From: Bemisia tabaci
Taxonomy: Eukaryota; Arthropoda; Insecta; Hemiptera; Aleyrodidae
DNA length: 64,000 bases
Direction: 5' to 3'
Assembly: GCF_918797505.1 (NCBI RefSeq)
Contig: NC_092794.1
Coordinates: 27,410,218-27,474,217, forward strand
Within the stretch, counting starts at the first letter, position 1. Each line of letters starts with the position of its first letter. Positions 31,354-42,476 of this stretch are shown one piece after another. The notes beneath the pieces were generated by a model that saw nothing but the letters and a program-made list of their open reading frames with translations, was not told the origin of the DNA and searched no databases. The translations under genes were made by a program, and so were the position numbers.

Positions 31354-34300
31354 TCACATCTGCCCACACTGAGAAATAATGACTGGTATTTTTGGTTTAT
31401 TATTTGGTCCAGTCGGAACATTCTCAATTTTTCTCATGACTAATAATCCATCGATTACACGACCAAACACGACATGCTTGCCATCGAGGAAATTACATTT
31501 AGCACATGTTATAAAAAACTGGCATCCGTTTGTGTCTTTTCCACTGTTTGCCTGTAAAAATACAAAACTGATGGTCAATCCTCAAATTTTAGAAACTAAG
31601 TAAAAAATATCCATCAAAACACCTCATTCCATGTTGAGGCATTCATGGATTCCTTTAAGTTTCTTCCTAGCCCAAAAATAATTCAAACTTTTGTGCCTTT
31701 TTTAGTTCATTAATAGATTACAGAAACCTAACACATGATGAAAGAAAATACAATTATATGAATGCTGTCTTTGCAGAGGGAGCTAGAAGAATCCTCATCA
31801 AAATACTGCTGGTAAAGTGTGTTCCACCGGTATATCATGAAAATGCTAAAACGATAAAATCTGCCTTTCCTGTTAGGTTTCTGCTGCAATATTTTTTTTT
31901 AAAAGAAATGTTTGAGGAAAGGAATGTAGCTGCTGTGCTAAAAGTACTATATGATATGTCTAAGGATTATAAAACCTCCATGCTTCATCAAAAGCCAAGA
32001 ATTATTGATTCAGGCTACCCCTAATTGGTTCACCCACGGGTTCATGGAGCTTTATTTTACTGTTTACTTGGCATCATGTGTAATTGTGCTTGGTTATTGT
32101 TTTGACAGATTTAGAGAGACAATTCCGAACTACTTCATAAGTGGTGATTAAAATACTACATCTACATATAAAATAACTCCAAATAAACAAAAGTTTGTCT
32201 CTGGCAGTCGATTCTATGAATGACCGGTTTTTTACAAGGTGTTGGCCATCTTTGTATTTTTGTGGACAGACATAATGTTGCACTAACAAGAAACCCTGAT
32301 GAGGAGTGTTCAGCATGTTCACTGATGAGTTCAAACCGGAGCAAAGCTGGTGGTTCGACTGTTAGCAGACCTGATTTCTTTATCCACACTGAACACTCAT
32401 CAACTGGGTTTTTTTGTTAGCATATTATAAAAATTAGCGCAAAGAAATCAAAAGATGTCTGATACCTCGTAAAAAACCGCGTATACCTGTAAGTAAATAT
32501 CACTATAAAAGAAAGTACCATAGCAAGAAGTCCTGGTGCATCATGTTTTAAAATGAAATTCTCATCGGCAAAAGTGCTTCCCCCGTAGATACTCATCAAA
32601 CCTGTGCCATCACCCTAAGGACAAAAACAAAGTTATGAGTTAAAATAATTGTGAACAATTTTTTTTAAAAAAAAGAGAACTCGCTGGCATGTACGATTTC
32701 TTCGACTCTAGGATGCATTTTGATGTTTTTCAGGTCATCCTCAGTTGCAACTGAGAATTCTCCCTGTTTATCCACTTTGCTCACGAGCTTAATGTTGTCT
32801 AAACTTCTAATAAGGTCTCCCAGAAAATATAGCGCCCATCATTTAAAGTTAGAATTTTTGGGTATCTTCTTTTACATTGAAAAAAAATATTTCCCCAGAC
32901 ATCCAATTCAGATGTAGTTTTTACTTCTTTTAAGAGTTAGGGGAGGAGATCTCAATTAAGTTACCATACTTAAAATGGACCAAAAGTGGTGGCCCACCTC
33001 ACAGCGGGTTACCTCTCCACACAACCATTTGGATAACTTATAGAAAGGTAAATGCCTACCATTGAATCAGTCATTCTCAAAAAGACTTGTGTCAAAAAAT
33101 CGAAAATTGAGTTTTTGGTAGTATGATGTTCTTTGGGCATAGATGCATATTGTTGCAAAAGGACAAGCAAAAAAACGGATTCTTAAGACCCAAACAACAA
33201 CTGAAAAGTCTGGTCATTCTCGAAAAAATTCGGGCATCAAAGCATTAAATGCTACTCACTAATCTTGACTTGATCCGTTTTTGATCCCTTATGCAGTTAT
33301 ATCAAATTTTCAAGAAAGACGGAGTAAATACTGTACCTTCAGGCTGAACACATCTCAGTTTTATATAATGTAGTAAGTTTTTGCATTTGCAAGCAATCAA
33401 CAGTAATGTGATAAATTAAGGAAGTTATTATCATATGTAAAATACAGAAAGTGTACATGAGAGTTTCTGCACACAACAGATCGCTTACACAGTTCCTGCA
33501 CCTCTCTAGTATGCCTGAAGTGTGTACCTTCTTACCAACTTGCTTTATCTCTTTAGATTCGGAGGATTTACTTAAAATAGGTAGTGGAACTTAATTTTTC
33601 AATGACGCTTGAAAATATTCACTCCATTCTCATTTCAACAAGTTAACATTAACAGGAATTATGAAAATGTTATCTGACAATGAAACTTATTTTGACTTAC
33701 ATTTACGAAGTCACCACCTTGAATCATAAAGTCTTTGATGACTCGATGGAAACTAGCTCCCTTGTAACCATAGGGGACTCCATCTCGTTTGTACTCCCCG
33801 GTGCAAAATTGTCTGAAGTTTTCACTTGTTTTCGGAACTACATCTGCATAAAGCTCCATTATCATTCTTCCAATCTCCTGAAAAATTGAACCAATCACTT
33901 TGTAGCTCAAGCTATGAGGTGAGTATCCCTGACCAATATCAGTCCATCATGCCAATAAACAGATTGCAAATTAGAAAAGCATAGAAAAAGTAGATTAAAG
34001 CGTTTCAGTAGACCAGCGGAAGGGGAGGGCAAACTACTCCTTTCACTGTACGAGAGGGAAGGGATCCGCTGCCAGGGTCGTCGCAAGGAGTAAGCGACAC
34101 TAAAGGGCAGGACACTAGCTTTAGGATATCGAAACCTTTCACACATTTATTGTGAATGAAGATGATAGACTTTTTGCTTGCTCTTCCTTGATAATGGTTT
34201 CTAAATCCTGGGCTTCATTTTAGCATACATTAAAAAATTGCAAAATTTGCCGCTATAGGTCTCCTCTTTCTTCAGTACAGTCCTGATGACATGACAGATA

Positions 34301-34644
34301 TGATGACTGAAGGTATACGATGACTCATGTGCCAAAACTGTCATGTCAGGATGCTCTAACTAGATGAAGATCATAGAATTTTAGTGTGTACGATTAAAAA
34401 CTTGTCTCACAAGTGATGGAAGTAGCTTGAAATCAGACTTGACGTGAAACCCATTCGGTCAGACAGTTGAAGTTCGGTGATCTCCAATTCGGAGCCTTGA
34501 ATTCAGCTAGGGTGTGTCAAAGCCAAGTGGGTAATACATAATTAGAAAAACGATACTTACTGTGGCTCCCACCATAATATCGAAAAAAACCACCGGATTG
34601 TTAGCATTCTGAAGTTGAGATTGAATTTGACTCCAGGTAGGCAT
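31354..34644 (-). CDS. PPIH: Peptidyl-prolyl cis-trans isomerase H (spliceosomal cyclophilin)
   Basis: Exons on the minus strand: 34644-34561, 33877-33701, 32614-32519 and 31551-31354. All introns are GT-AG and phase 0, giving 184 residues. Vertebrate PPIH is about 177 (from memory). The enzyme catalyses proline isomerisation and binds U4/U6 snRNP proteins in the nucleus (family knowledge). Cyclophilin marks seen: [18 protein letters not shown] (39-56), [20 protein letters not shown] (71-90, catalytic Arg73 and Gln81), [20 protein letters not shown] (119-138) and GKHVVFG (143-149). The end [10 protein letters not shown] is PPIH-like rather than CypA-like. Oddity: the tryptophan that usually precedes LDGKHVVFG is Phe140. 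The extended N-terminus ([17 protein letters not shown]) differs from other species. It is divergent to the NUDT16-like gene. Confidence 0.95.
32281..32424. mobile_element. Small inverted-repeat element in a PPIH intron
   Basis: CTAACAAGAAACCCTGATGA with GGAGTGTTCAG at the left is mirrored by CTGAACACTCATCAAC and GGGTTTTTTTGTTAG at the right. The unit is ~144 bp, non-coding, in the last PPIH intron. Confidence 0.6.
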
Positions 34645-34679
34645 GACTCTTAATTCAAACCTCACAAATTACCTGAGGA

Positions 34680-35102
34680 GAAAAGTAAACAGTAACAGTA
34701 CAAAAATAGTTGATTGAGAAATCAAGACTTATTCGGCGGCACTAAAATGGGTCGAAAACGACGAAAATTATTACTAGAAAACTTAAAAATTGTCGTTATC
34801 AGTCGTTTGACAGCCGCGTCCGCGTGTGTTTTGTTCAGTTTGTTTATGTTCGTTGGTGAGTGTCTGTGAACGTAACCGTTCGCGCTTCTGTGACGTCACA
34901 CGTTGACCGCAATGTTTATTTCCTGTGCTGTGATAAGAGATAAGTGAACAAGTGACTAGGTGAGGTGAATAACTGATAAGCGCAAAAAAAGTAATTAATT
35001 GGGAAAATACTTTCCTCACTAACTGATTTGTTGATTATGATATTTTATTCTTACCAGTTAAACGTCAAATAATTAGTCCTTAGCTTTTAAGGTTTGGGGA
35101 AT
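34680..35102. promoter_or_regulatory. Probable shared divergent promoter of PPIH and the NUDT16-like gene
   Basis: The region just upstream of the PPIH start is less AT-rich, with clustered CpG (34810-34910), and contains a perfect palindromic CRE-type site TGACGTCA at 34891-34898. On the plus strand a consensus donor GTAAGT at 35103 could end a 5' non-coding exon of the Nudix gene, whose coding exon is preceded by a clear acceptor at 36876. A common start region for both genes is inference. Confidence 0.4.
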
Positions 35103-36217
35103 GTAAGTCACGTTTTATCATGCTTTTTATCATATGTCTTGAGGTGCCAATAAAAACTATTTTATCAAAAACTGGCAGGTCTGACCAAATTTACATATCT
35201 TTCCCATGCATTATCACTCCCCACCCAAGTGTTGCATGATAATCTTCATGTTCTCAAAGTCAGTTTTGGTCAGAAGCCCCCTGTGAGTACATTGCCTGTC
35301 GGCGAAGCTACCAACGTCAAGTGATACATAGGTTTACCTATCTCTGAGAACGTGGGATCCATCATCAGCTGCTGTGCTTAAATTTTTACCGACAATGTTT
35401 TTTGGCATGTACTTACCCTCATTTATTGAATTTTCCTTTTTTCAAATTGTCATTGTTCTGATTGTTTATCATAGTGGTCGAATTTATCCAATTAAACTCA
35501 TTTGACCACGCTGGTATACATGGGTACAACAAAATTATGCATTTTAAACATTGGAGCCATGAAACGATTGAGCCACTAAATCAGTCAATTCATCAACTGA
35601 GGGGCTTGAAGAACAAGGTGCATGAATGTAGTTTTTGATATTTCAAGAAACTCAAGTTGAAAATTTCAAAGTTACTTATACATGGAGCCTTACAGCGGGA
35701 AGAAAGTTTGAACTCACTCACCGATGCTTTAAAGTTAGATTTCAATCTTGAATTTTTCACAGAATATAATTTCAAACTAGTTTCAGTTGAGTATGCAATA
35801 TCTGAATTTTTTCAAAACTGCACTTACGTGCCGTGTCCTCCAAGCCCCTCAATTTTAAAGCGATATTTTTCATTTTTCAAAATTCTCCATTTTTACAAAG
35901 TAGTTAGTATCCAGGAGTGGCAGCAATAAGTTGAATCTGAAGCATTTAACACATTAAAACAATATATTTTACTGTAGATCTTTTTCTCAATGAATAGATC
36001 ATTTTTAAATTTCTGAAAAAATTTTCCAAAAATTTTAGAGGTTGCATAATACGGTAGTAAGTATCAGAGGTACTACCTAAAGTCCCTATAAAGTTAAATT
36101 GGGAAACACTGTAGAATAACTCAAAAATTATGTCCTGAGGAAATATTGCAAATTGTTCTGACTTTCGAATTGCAATATTCACTCAATGAATGATACATTC
36201 AGAATTAGTTCAACATA

Positions 36218-36467
36218 TCGACGGTGTAAGTCGGCAATCACATAATTCGTTGGCGGTGTCTGAAAATCTCCGCCTCTATTTTAATTTTTTTAGAACAAAC
36301 TGACACCATTTCTTGAAGTTTTTGCAGAATTTTCTTGCACAGAGAAGAAAAATCATGGCAGTTTCAAAGAATTGCCGTTGAGTAGTTTTCCGTTTATAAC
36401 ATAAAATATGACAGGAAGTCTGCGACGTCGCAAACCTAGTTATGTGATTGCCAACTTACACCATCGA
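36218..36467. mobile_element. TCGACGGTGTAAG inverted-repeat element
   Basis: The left end TCGACGGTGTAAGTCGGCAA (36218) and the inverted right end TTGCCAACTTACACCATCGA (to 36467) extend inward as TCACATAA against TTATGTGA. It is ~250 bp, non-coding, between the presumed Nudix promoter and its first coding exon. Confidence 0.75.
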
Positions 36468-36888
36468 CATTTCTTACTCAAATTTTTCTATGGGTATCCG
36501 ATGTAATGTGTTGTAAATTTTAGGAATAGGTATTTGAAGAAAATACCTTAAAATGCTTAAATTATCAATTGATTAATCAACTATTAAATCACCGTACAGC
36601 CATCCTTCAAGTGAAGGCAGAAATAAAATGTTGCAAAAAGGAAATCAATGAAGTCAGTTAAGAGAGTGGTTACTATGATTTGATGGCTTATGAGGTTAAC
36701 ATAGCTTTTCTCATTCAAGTCATTGGAGGTAACGAATATCACATTTAAGAGAATTTTTGAAGTATTTTAACCGTGTAGGAAAATTATTTCTGTAAATATT
36801 TTCATCTGTATTTTTAGCAAACCAACTCAAGTCTCTTCCAGAGATATTATTGATTATTGGTTTCTTTTGTTTTCAGTGTTGAAGAGTT

Positions 36889-39276
36889 ATGATTTTTTAT
36901 CGAATCAGTAGGCATTTAAAGTGGAAGTCTGGTTTACTTAAGAAAATGGCAAGTGACACTGGTGACAGAACGTGGGGTCATCTAGCATCCACAGAGAGTT
37001 ACGGGAGGCCATCAACTGCTGATGAATACACTGAACTAACCAAGGAAGAAATTAACTCTGAGCATTATTCCAGCAAAACAAACGCCTGCCACTGTTTATT
37101 ATTTGCTCGCAAGAACAAAAAAACTTTCGGAGTCTATAATCCTAGAGCAACCGTACTCGTAAGTACTTTTCTGCCATGGTTAATGGTGAAGAAGCTTTAA
37201 GCTCAAATCTCATCGTAGTCACCTAATGACGTATTTTGTCTGCTCCGTTTTCAGAGCTTATTCTCACAAGAGTCAAGAAAATTCTCCAGAAATGTAAAGA
37301 AAATTCATATAAAGCCTCTCCTATAAACAAATAAAATTTAAGTAAGAAGTACTAAAACTGCAGATGAGATATGTTCCTTTGTGTGGGGGACAATGAATTG
37401 ATAATCCTTTGGACTCTGTGGAGCTATTAACAATTATTTCTTATACTAAAAATGTGTAATTTTTTTCTCTTTTTTTTTCTTTTTTTTTTTTCTTTTGCAT
37501 CTTGTTGTTTTAAAATTGTAAATTTGTATGTCTGATCTTTTATTTTCTACACTTCCGTAAATTTCATGGTTTTACATTAACAGAGTTCAAAATTTGAACA
37601 ATTGTCCAATGCTGACCTTTCAAACTAGGGAACTTCTTGGAGAGTGATGGAAACTTTCAAGGCAGGTCATGAACAGACTCTGTCAGATTAGAAGATTATC
37701 CGCTCCAGCCCATTACATAGGCCTTTAACAGAATCAGTCTAATTGCATCATATGGTACCTAATATCCTCTTTTATGCTTCCTATATTTTTTTAAACCGAG
37801 AAGTAAAGAATATAAGTAAGGCCTTAAATATTTTAGTAAATTGATCTTAGATTTTGAAAAATAAAGGCACAAAACTTCAAGGCATATGTCGCTGAATATT
37901 GCGTATAAATAATGTTATGTTGTAGGAGGAAATTCAGCAATGTGAGTGATGATTAGTGATGAAATCTTAACCGGAAAGACTTCTTTAATTTATCCTTCTA
38001 TTTATCTTTCTATCCTTTCATTTTCGTTTTGTTCACAGATGCAAATGCGGTTTGATGGTTACATTGGTTTTCCAGGTGGTCTTGTTGATAGTGGAGAAGA
38101 CCAAATTACCGCACTCAACCGAGAATTACTGGAAGAAATGAATTTAGATACATCAACGTACAAAGTAACTGAGGAAAATCATATCGTCTCTCATTATAGT
38201 ACAAAAAAAAATATTTGCCTACACTTTTATGCCCTTGAAGTACCTGAGGAAGACATCAAGAAAATAGAAGTGAAGTCTCTCAGCTCCAAGGACCATGGCT
38301 CAGAGGTAAGGGTCATACTCAGGCACCTTGTGACTGAGTCTGAAGAACTATCCAAAAGCTGATTTAAGTTACTTCTATCTTCACAGAAAATGTTGGCATT
38401 TTTTACCATAAAAAATTAAAAAAATTTTGCAATTGTCAAAATTAATAACATGACGGCCACTCAAGGTCTGCAGCTTTTGCTCAATTATTGTCTGAATAAC
38501 TAACTTACAAGTGGAACTTCCCAAGCTGCTGCTGTTGATCAGGCTGAAACTTTTGCACATAATTTTTGTAACAGGAATGAGCAGGGGCGTAGCTAGGAAA
38601 TTTCTCTGGGGGGGCCATGGGGCCACCTCTCGTGGTGAAGAGAGCGGGGGGGGGGGGGGGTGAGGAATGGAGGATCCCGTTTTTCTGGGGGGGGGGGGCA
38701 GGCCCCCCAGGACCCCCCTAGCTGTGCCCATGGGAATGAGGTTTATTCCCTATACACTCACTTTGTGATCTTATAATGGAGAGCTGGAGTAATTTACTAT
38801 TATAGTTAATCGGACTAAATTTTGCAATGAGAAACCACTATTAATGGCTCATTTTAGAAACAACTGAAGTGCCTTCAGTTTCCCAATGCAGGTAGATCCT
38901 TTTATGGATGATCCGGAAATCTTGATTCCTCATTGCAGAATGAAGTCTAATTACCTGTTCAACTGTCAAAACCAAACTGCAAATGGTCATTTATTAGTTA
39001 TGCTTGCGATTATCTCACTATTAACTTTTGGCTAAGAAAACATGCTATTTTATTCTATAATATCTTCTGCAGGTGTTAGGTGTGATTCAAGTTCCCCTGT
39101 ATACAATGGGAGATGGAGTTCGTGGCTTCCCGACTTTTTTGACACATTCGTTTATAGGAAATTCACGGATGCAGCTTCTCATTTCCCTAAAAAAATTGAA
39201 TATATTAACCGAAGATGAAATCACATCAGTGTTGAATGCTGTCCCAACGAAAACTACGACTGCAACATCCTCATAA
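36889..39276 (+). CDS. NUDT16: NUDT16-like Nudix hydrolase (U8 snoRNA-decapping family)
   Basis: Coding exons 36889-37158, 38039-38305 and 39073-39276; GT-AG introns, both phase 0; 246 residues. An acceptor at 36876 shows that a leader exon lies upstream. An in-frame ATG at 36946 (AAAATGG context) would give 227 residues, nearer the family norm of ~195-230, and may be the real start. NUDT16 proteins hydrolyse (deoxy)inosine diphosphates and remove caps from some RNAs (family knowledge). Marks: NACHCLLFARKN, then MQMRFDGYIGFPGG (91-104), a Nudix box around 104-126 with RELLEEMNL (Glu119, Glu122 and Glu123 as metal ligands), KDHGSEVLGVIQVPLYT and PTFLTHSFIG, all in NUDT16 order. The Gly near the end of the Nudix signature is Asn125. 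AATAAA lies at 39365. Confidence 0.92.
38582..38732. mobile_element. hAT-type MITE with 8-bp target duplication
   Basis: The ends CAGGGGCGTAGCTAGG and CCTAGCTGTGCCCATG are imperfect inverted repeats. GGAATGAG lies on both sides (38574-38581 and 38733-38740), the 8-bp duplication typical of hAT elements. The 151-bp interior has long G runs. It lies in intron 2 of the NUDT16-like gene. Confidence 0.8.
38818..38955. mobile_element. Diverged TGGACTGCATTTTGCAA-type MITE
   Basis: CGGACTAAATTTTGCAATGA at the left and TCATTGCAGAATGAAGTCTA at the right are inverted. The middle CTTCAGTTTCCCAATGCA matches the family layout. Non-coding; in intron 2 of the NUDT16-like gene. Confidence 0.5.
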
Positions 39277-39364
39277 ATTTACATTGCGCTTGATTTCTCC
39301 AAGTTTTTCTATATTGACTTGCATTTTGGCTCAGCGGCCATTCTCTCTGCTGAATGAGTTGCTG

Positions 39365-39370
39365 AATAAA
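39365..39370 (+). terminator. Candidate poly(A) signal of the NUDT16-like gene
   Basis: AATAAA lies 89 bases after the TAA stop. Further AATAAA copies at 40330 and 40381 could serve longer 3' ends. Confidence 0.4.
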
Positions 39371-41219
39371 TTTGTCCTCAAATTTACTGACTTTTAAGAG
39401 CCCCAAATTTGACATTAGGCTTCCAATTGTATGAAATTTTATTAATAAAAAAAGTGTAATCAAAGATTTCATTGGTGACATTGATGCCAATATCAGCACT
39501 AACAGGTATGATCTGTTCTTATTGATACCTAAAAAATTGTTTAGAATTTTTGGTAGGGTCACAAAGAAGCTTTCTTTGTTGGTGATTGCTTTTGAATAAT
39601 TAAAATTCTGTTGTAAATGTAATGAATCAATTGAGCGAACATTTTTGAATTGGTTTTTATCCAATATTTATTTTTATTGGTTGAAAATACCCAGCACAAG
39701 ATTTGAGCCCATTGAAAGTCTGTTAAATTTTTGTTTCTGTTGTATCATGGAAGAAAATGTATGTTAAAAAGTGCAAGATCCAATAGTTCAAAACGCCATT
39801 GAACTGTTTTTTCTTCCCGAGAAGCAAAGTCCATTCAAAGCGACCTGCAGCATGCTGGCCAGCCTTTTCTCATCACATGTGAGACAGTGACATTTTTGTG
39901 AAGGTGAAAGCAGGAAGAAAATACACTTAATCAAACACTATCTCAAAGTGTTTTAACTACTAATTATGGTTATAGTTGTAGCACTAAAAATGTAATGTTA
40001 CTCATTGTCTTTAATTATTTTTTTGTTTGCGTTGTTAGTTATTTAAGACAGCTTCTGCTCTGAAACATTTCTATTATATGTCCACCATGAAGCCAATATA
40101 ATTTTTTTGTAGCATACTTGTAATTTTTCTGTTCAAAATAGAGAAGAAATAGTGTAAATCACTATGTTTTTAGGCCACTTCTTTCAGCTTAATTGCTTCT
40201 AAGGAGGTTCAAAATGAAGCCGTAATCATTTAATCAATACTCTTTTACATTTAAGCAGTTGAGGTGAAAAGTCCTCGGTTTGCAGCTCTCATTATTCATA
40301 ATTATTTTCTATAAAATGCCTGAGTTACTAATAAAATAAATTTGTATAGCCTTGGGTGGTCAAAGGCTGGGAAGTCAATAAATAAAACTAATTCTTTGAG
40401 ACCTCTGTGTTTATTCAATGTTTTCCATTCTTTAATGGTTGTATTTTCATAAAATTCATCGCAAACAACTGCCTATGAAGCCTCAAATTCTATAATAAAA
40501 GTTATTGATCCATTTTTTTTTTTAACTAGAACCTAACTTGTCTCTCAACTTGTCTCCTTCTTCCTCCATCAAAAGCAAGGATGTTAGGTATTAAGAAAGA
40601 AGCATGAGATGGGTCTTTGCGAATGTATTTTAAGTAACCCGGACCAAGCGAACGATCGAGGTCTTCCACCGAAAAACTGTGTTTTCTAGGTTGTAGTAAA
40701 TGGTGGGTTAAGAGTAAAAGATTAGGAATCCACATTTTCGGAAAAATTTGCAAGCATTCTTAAAGATTTTAAAAGATGTTCTGAATTTCTTCAAAACTTT
40801 GCAACAATATCTGACATCTAATTTGCGGCTTAGAAAATATCAAATTACACTGTGGGCCTACTTTACTGCAGTTTTCCCCTTACTTTTTGTAATGGTAGGG
40901 GTGCTAGTTTTGATTTTTTGGTTCTCTACTACATAAACAATGCTGTCCTGAGGGCACTGTATGAAATTTTTTTAATTATATGAAAAGTTAAACAGTAAGA
41001 TGGTAAATCTTGATTGTGATGTTTCAATATTACCCCTCCTTCTCTGTTCCTTTACCGAATATTACCAGACATTTTTTGACAAAATTTACAGGATTTTAAA
41101 GAAAAAAGAAAGAAAACAGAATAGTTTGTCCCATTATGAAGATTTGTTGTCTCTTGAACAAATGAAATGTGACTGCCTTTGTAATGTCACAATAGGAAAA
41201 GAAGGGTTTCACTGTCAAT
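39371..41219. other. Region downstream of the NUDT16-like gene
   Basis: AT-rich DNA without a supported gene. It contains further AATAAA motifs, so part of it may be 3' UTR of the NUDT16-like gene. The open frames near 40526-41293 have no recognisable domains. Confidence 0.4.
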
Positions 41220-41445
41220 GCATATCATCGAGACAAATCCAAACAGGTCAGTCGCTGTGCATATTTCCTGAGGTCCACTATCACGCCCATTAAAGTCTGT
41301 ATCACATGGCATTGGCTCATCCCAAAATTTTTCCATAAGAAGTACATTAAATTTAAACTCCCCGCTGCCATGGCGCAGAAAGGTGTCTGAACTCACATAC
41401 AGGAATGACTGACCTGCGTTAACTGGACTTGCCTCACATTAATGC
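41220..41445 (-). pseudogene. Orphan protein-like fragment downstream of FAR gene B
   Basis: On the minus strand about 70 codons stay open from just after a TAA near 41440, with protein-like composition (QSFLYVSSDTFLRHGSGEF, NVLLMEKFWDEPMPC). It lies in the space between the Nudix and FAR B 3' ends. The inverted 10-mers CAGGTCAGTC (from about 41245) and GACTGACCTG (to about 41417) bracket most of it, so it may ride on a small repeat. No start, splice context or known domain was identified. Confidence 0.3.
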
Positions 41446-42476
41446 TTGAAGAATGTACAATTAATATATATTAATATATGAGTCAAGGAACGCTCAAAGA
41501 CCATGACTTGATTGGCTTCTCATCTCCAATGCGGTGGCCAGTTTGTACTGAATCAATAAATTTCAAGAATAAAGCATTTAGATGTTACATATATTATTGT
41601 TAAGAATGGGAGGAATAGTTGAAATACTTTTGAGATGAAGAGACAATTTTTAAGGATAATACTGTATTTAAAAAACAATACAAAAAATATCTTATGAGTA
41701 AAAAACTAAAATATAGGACAATCATAACATTAAATACTGATTTACACTGGAAAAAGTAAACTTTGGAGTCGATCTTCAAAACAAAAAATGGATATTATTT
41801 TAAAAGAATTGGATGCCAGTGACTCAAAACTCCCAACATACCTAAATGCATGACTTTCAGAAACTTAATATTTAATGAAAGCATTTTATTATACCTTCAC
41901 CAACTTATACTTCCAATTTTTTTTTGCCTCCGTTTAAGAAAAGTAAGGTATCAGACAGTGTGAGCCAACTAATCTATCAATAAATGCACAGTTTTAACTT
42001 TGGACTCTGCGCAATGGCTATTCTCCAGTTTTACCTGAGTGGTGGAGGGCGATGAAAACGGTACATGAGAAAGAATGAACTTGTCTCTACAGAGTGTACG
42101 ATTTATAAGGGAAGTCCTACATGGTTTCATATCAATTCTTTCGAATGAGATAAAAATAAATTCGGTGGGGAGTGCCAGGAAGTGGAGGTAAGATCTTTCT
42201 AATTTCCAGAGGCCAGAAAAACTGGATTATTTTCTTTCATACTTCATGAACGTTTTAAAATATTGAGAAAAGTTCGAAGAACCAATTTTAGGTTTCACGA
42301 GTACAGTTTAAATGAATTCAGAATTTTTCTGATGGCTCATCGAAATATTCTATTTATCTCAATGTATAAGTAAACTTAAAGTTTCGACAGACTTCTTCTT
42401 AGACCTTTGATTCCCTCACATGAAATCAAGTTTTTGCTTCATGAGAAACCTTGAGGACTTTAGTGGCTAAGTTATT

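Noticed and set aside
33026..33650. Possible extra PPIH exon in intron 2
   Set aside because: The four assigned exons already give the complete cyclophilin fold in frame, and no conserved segment is missing.
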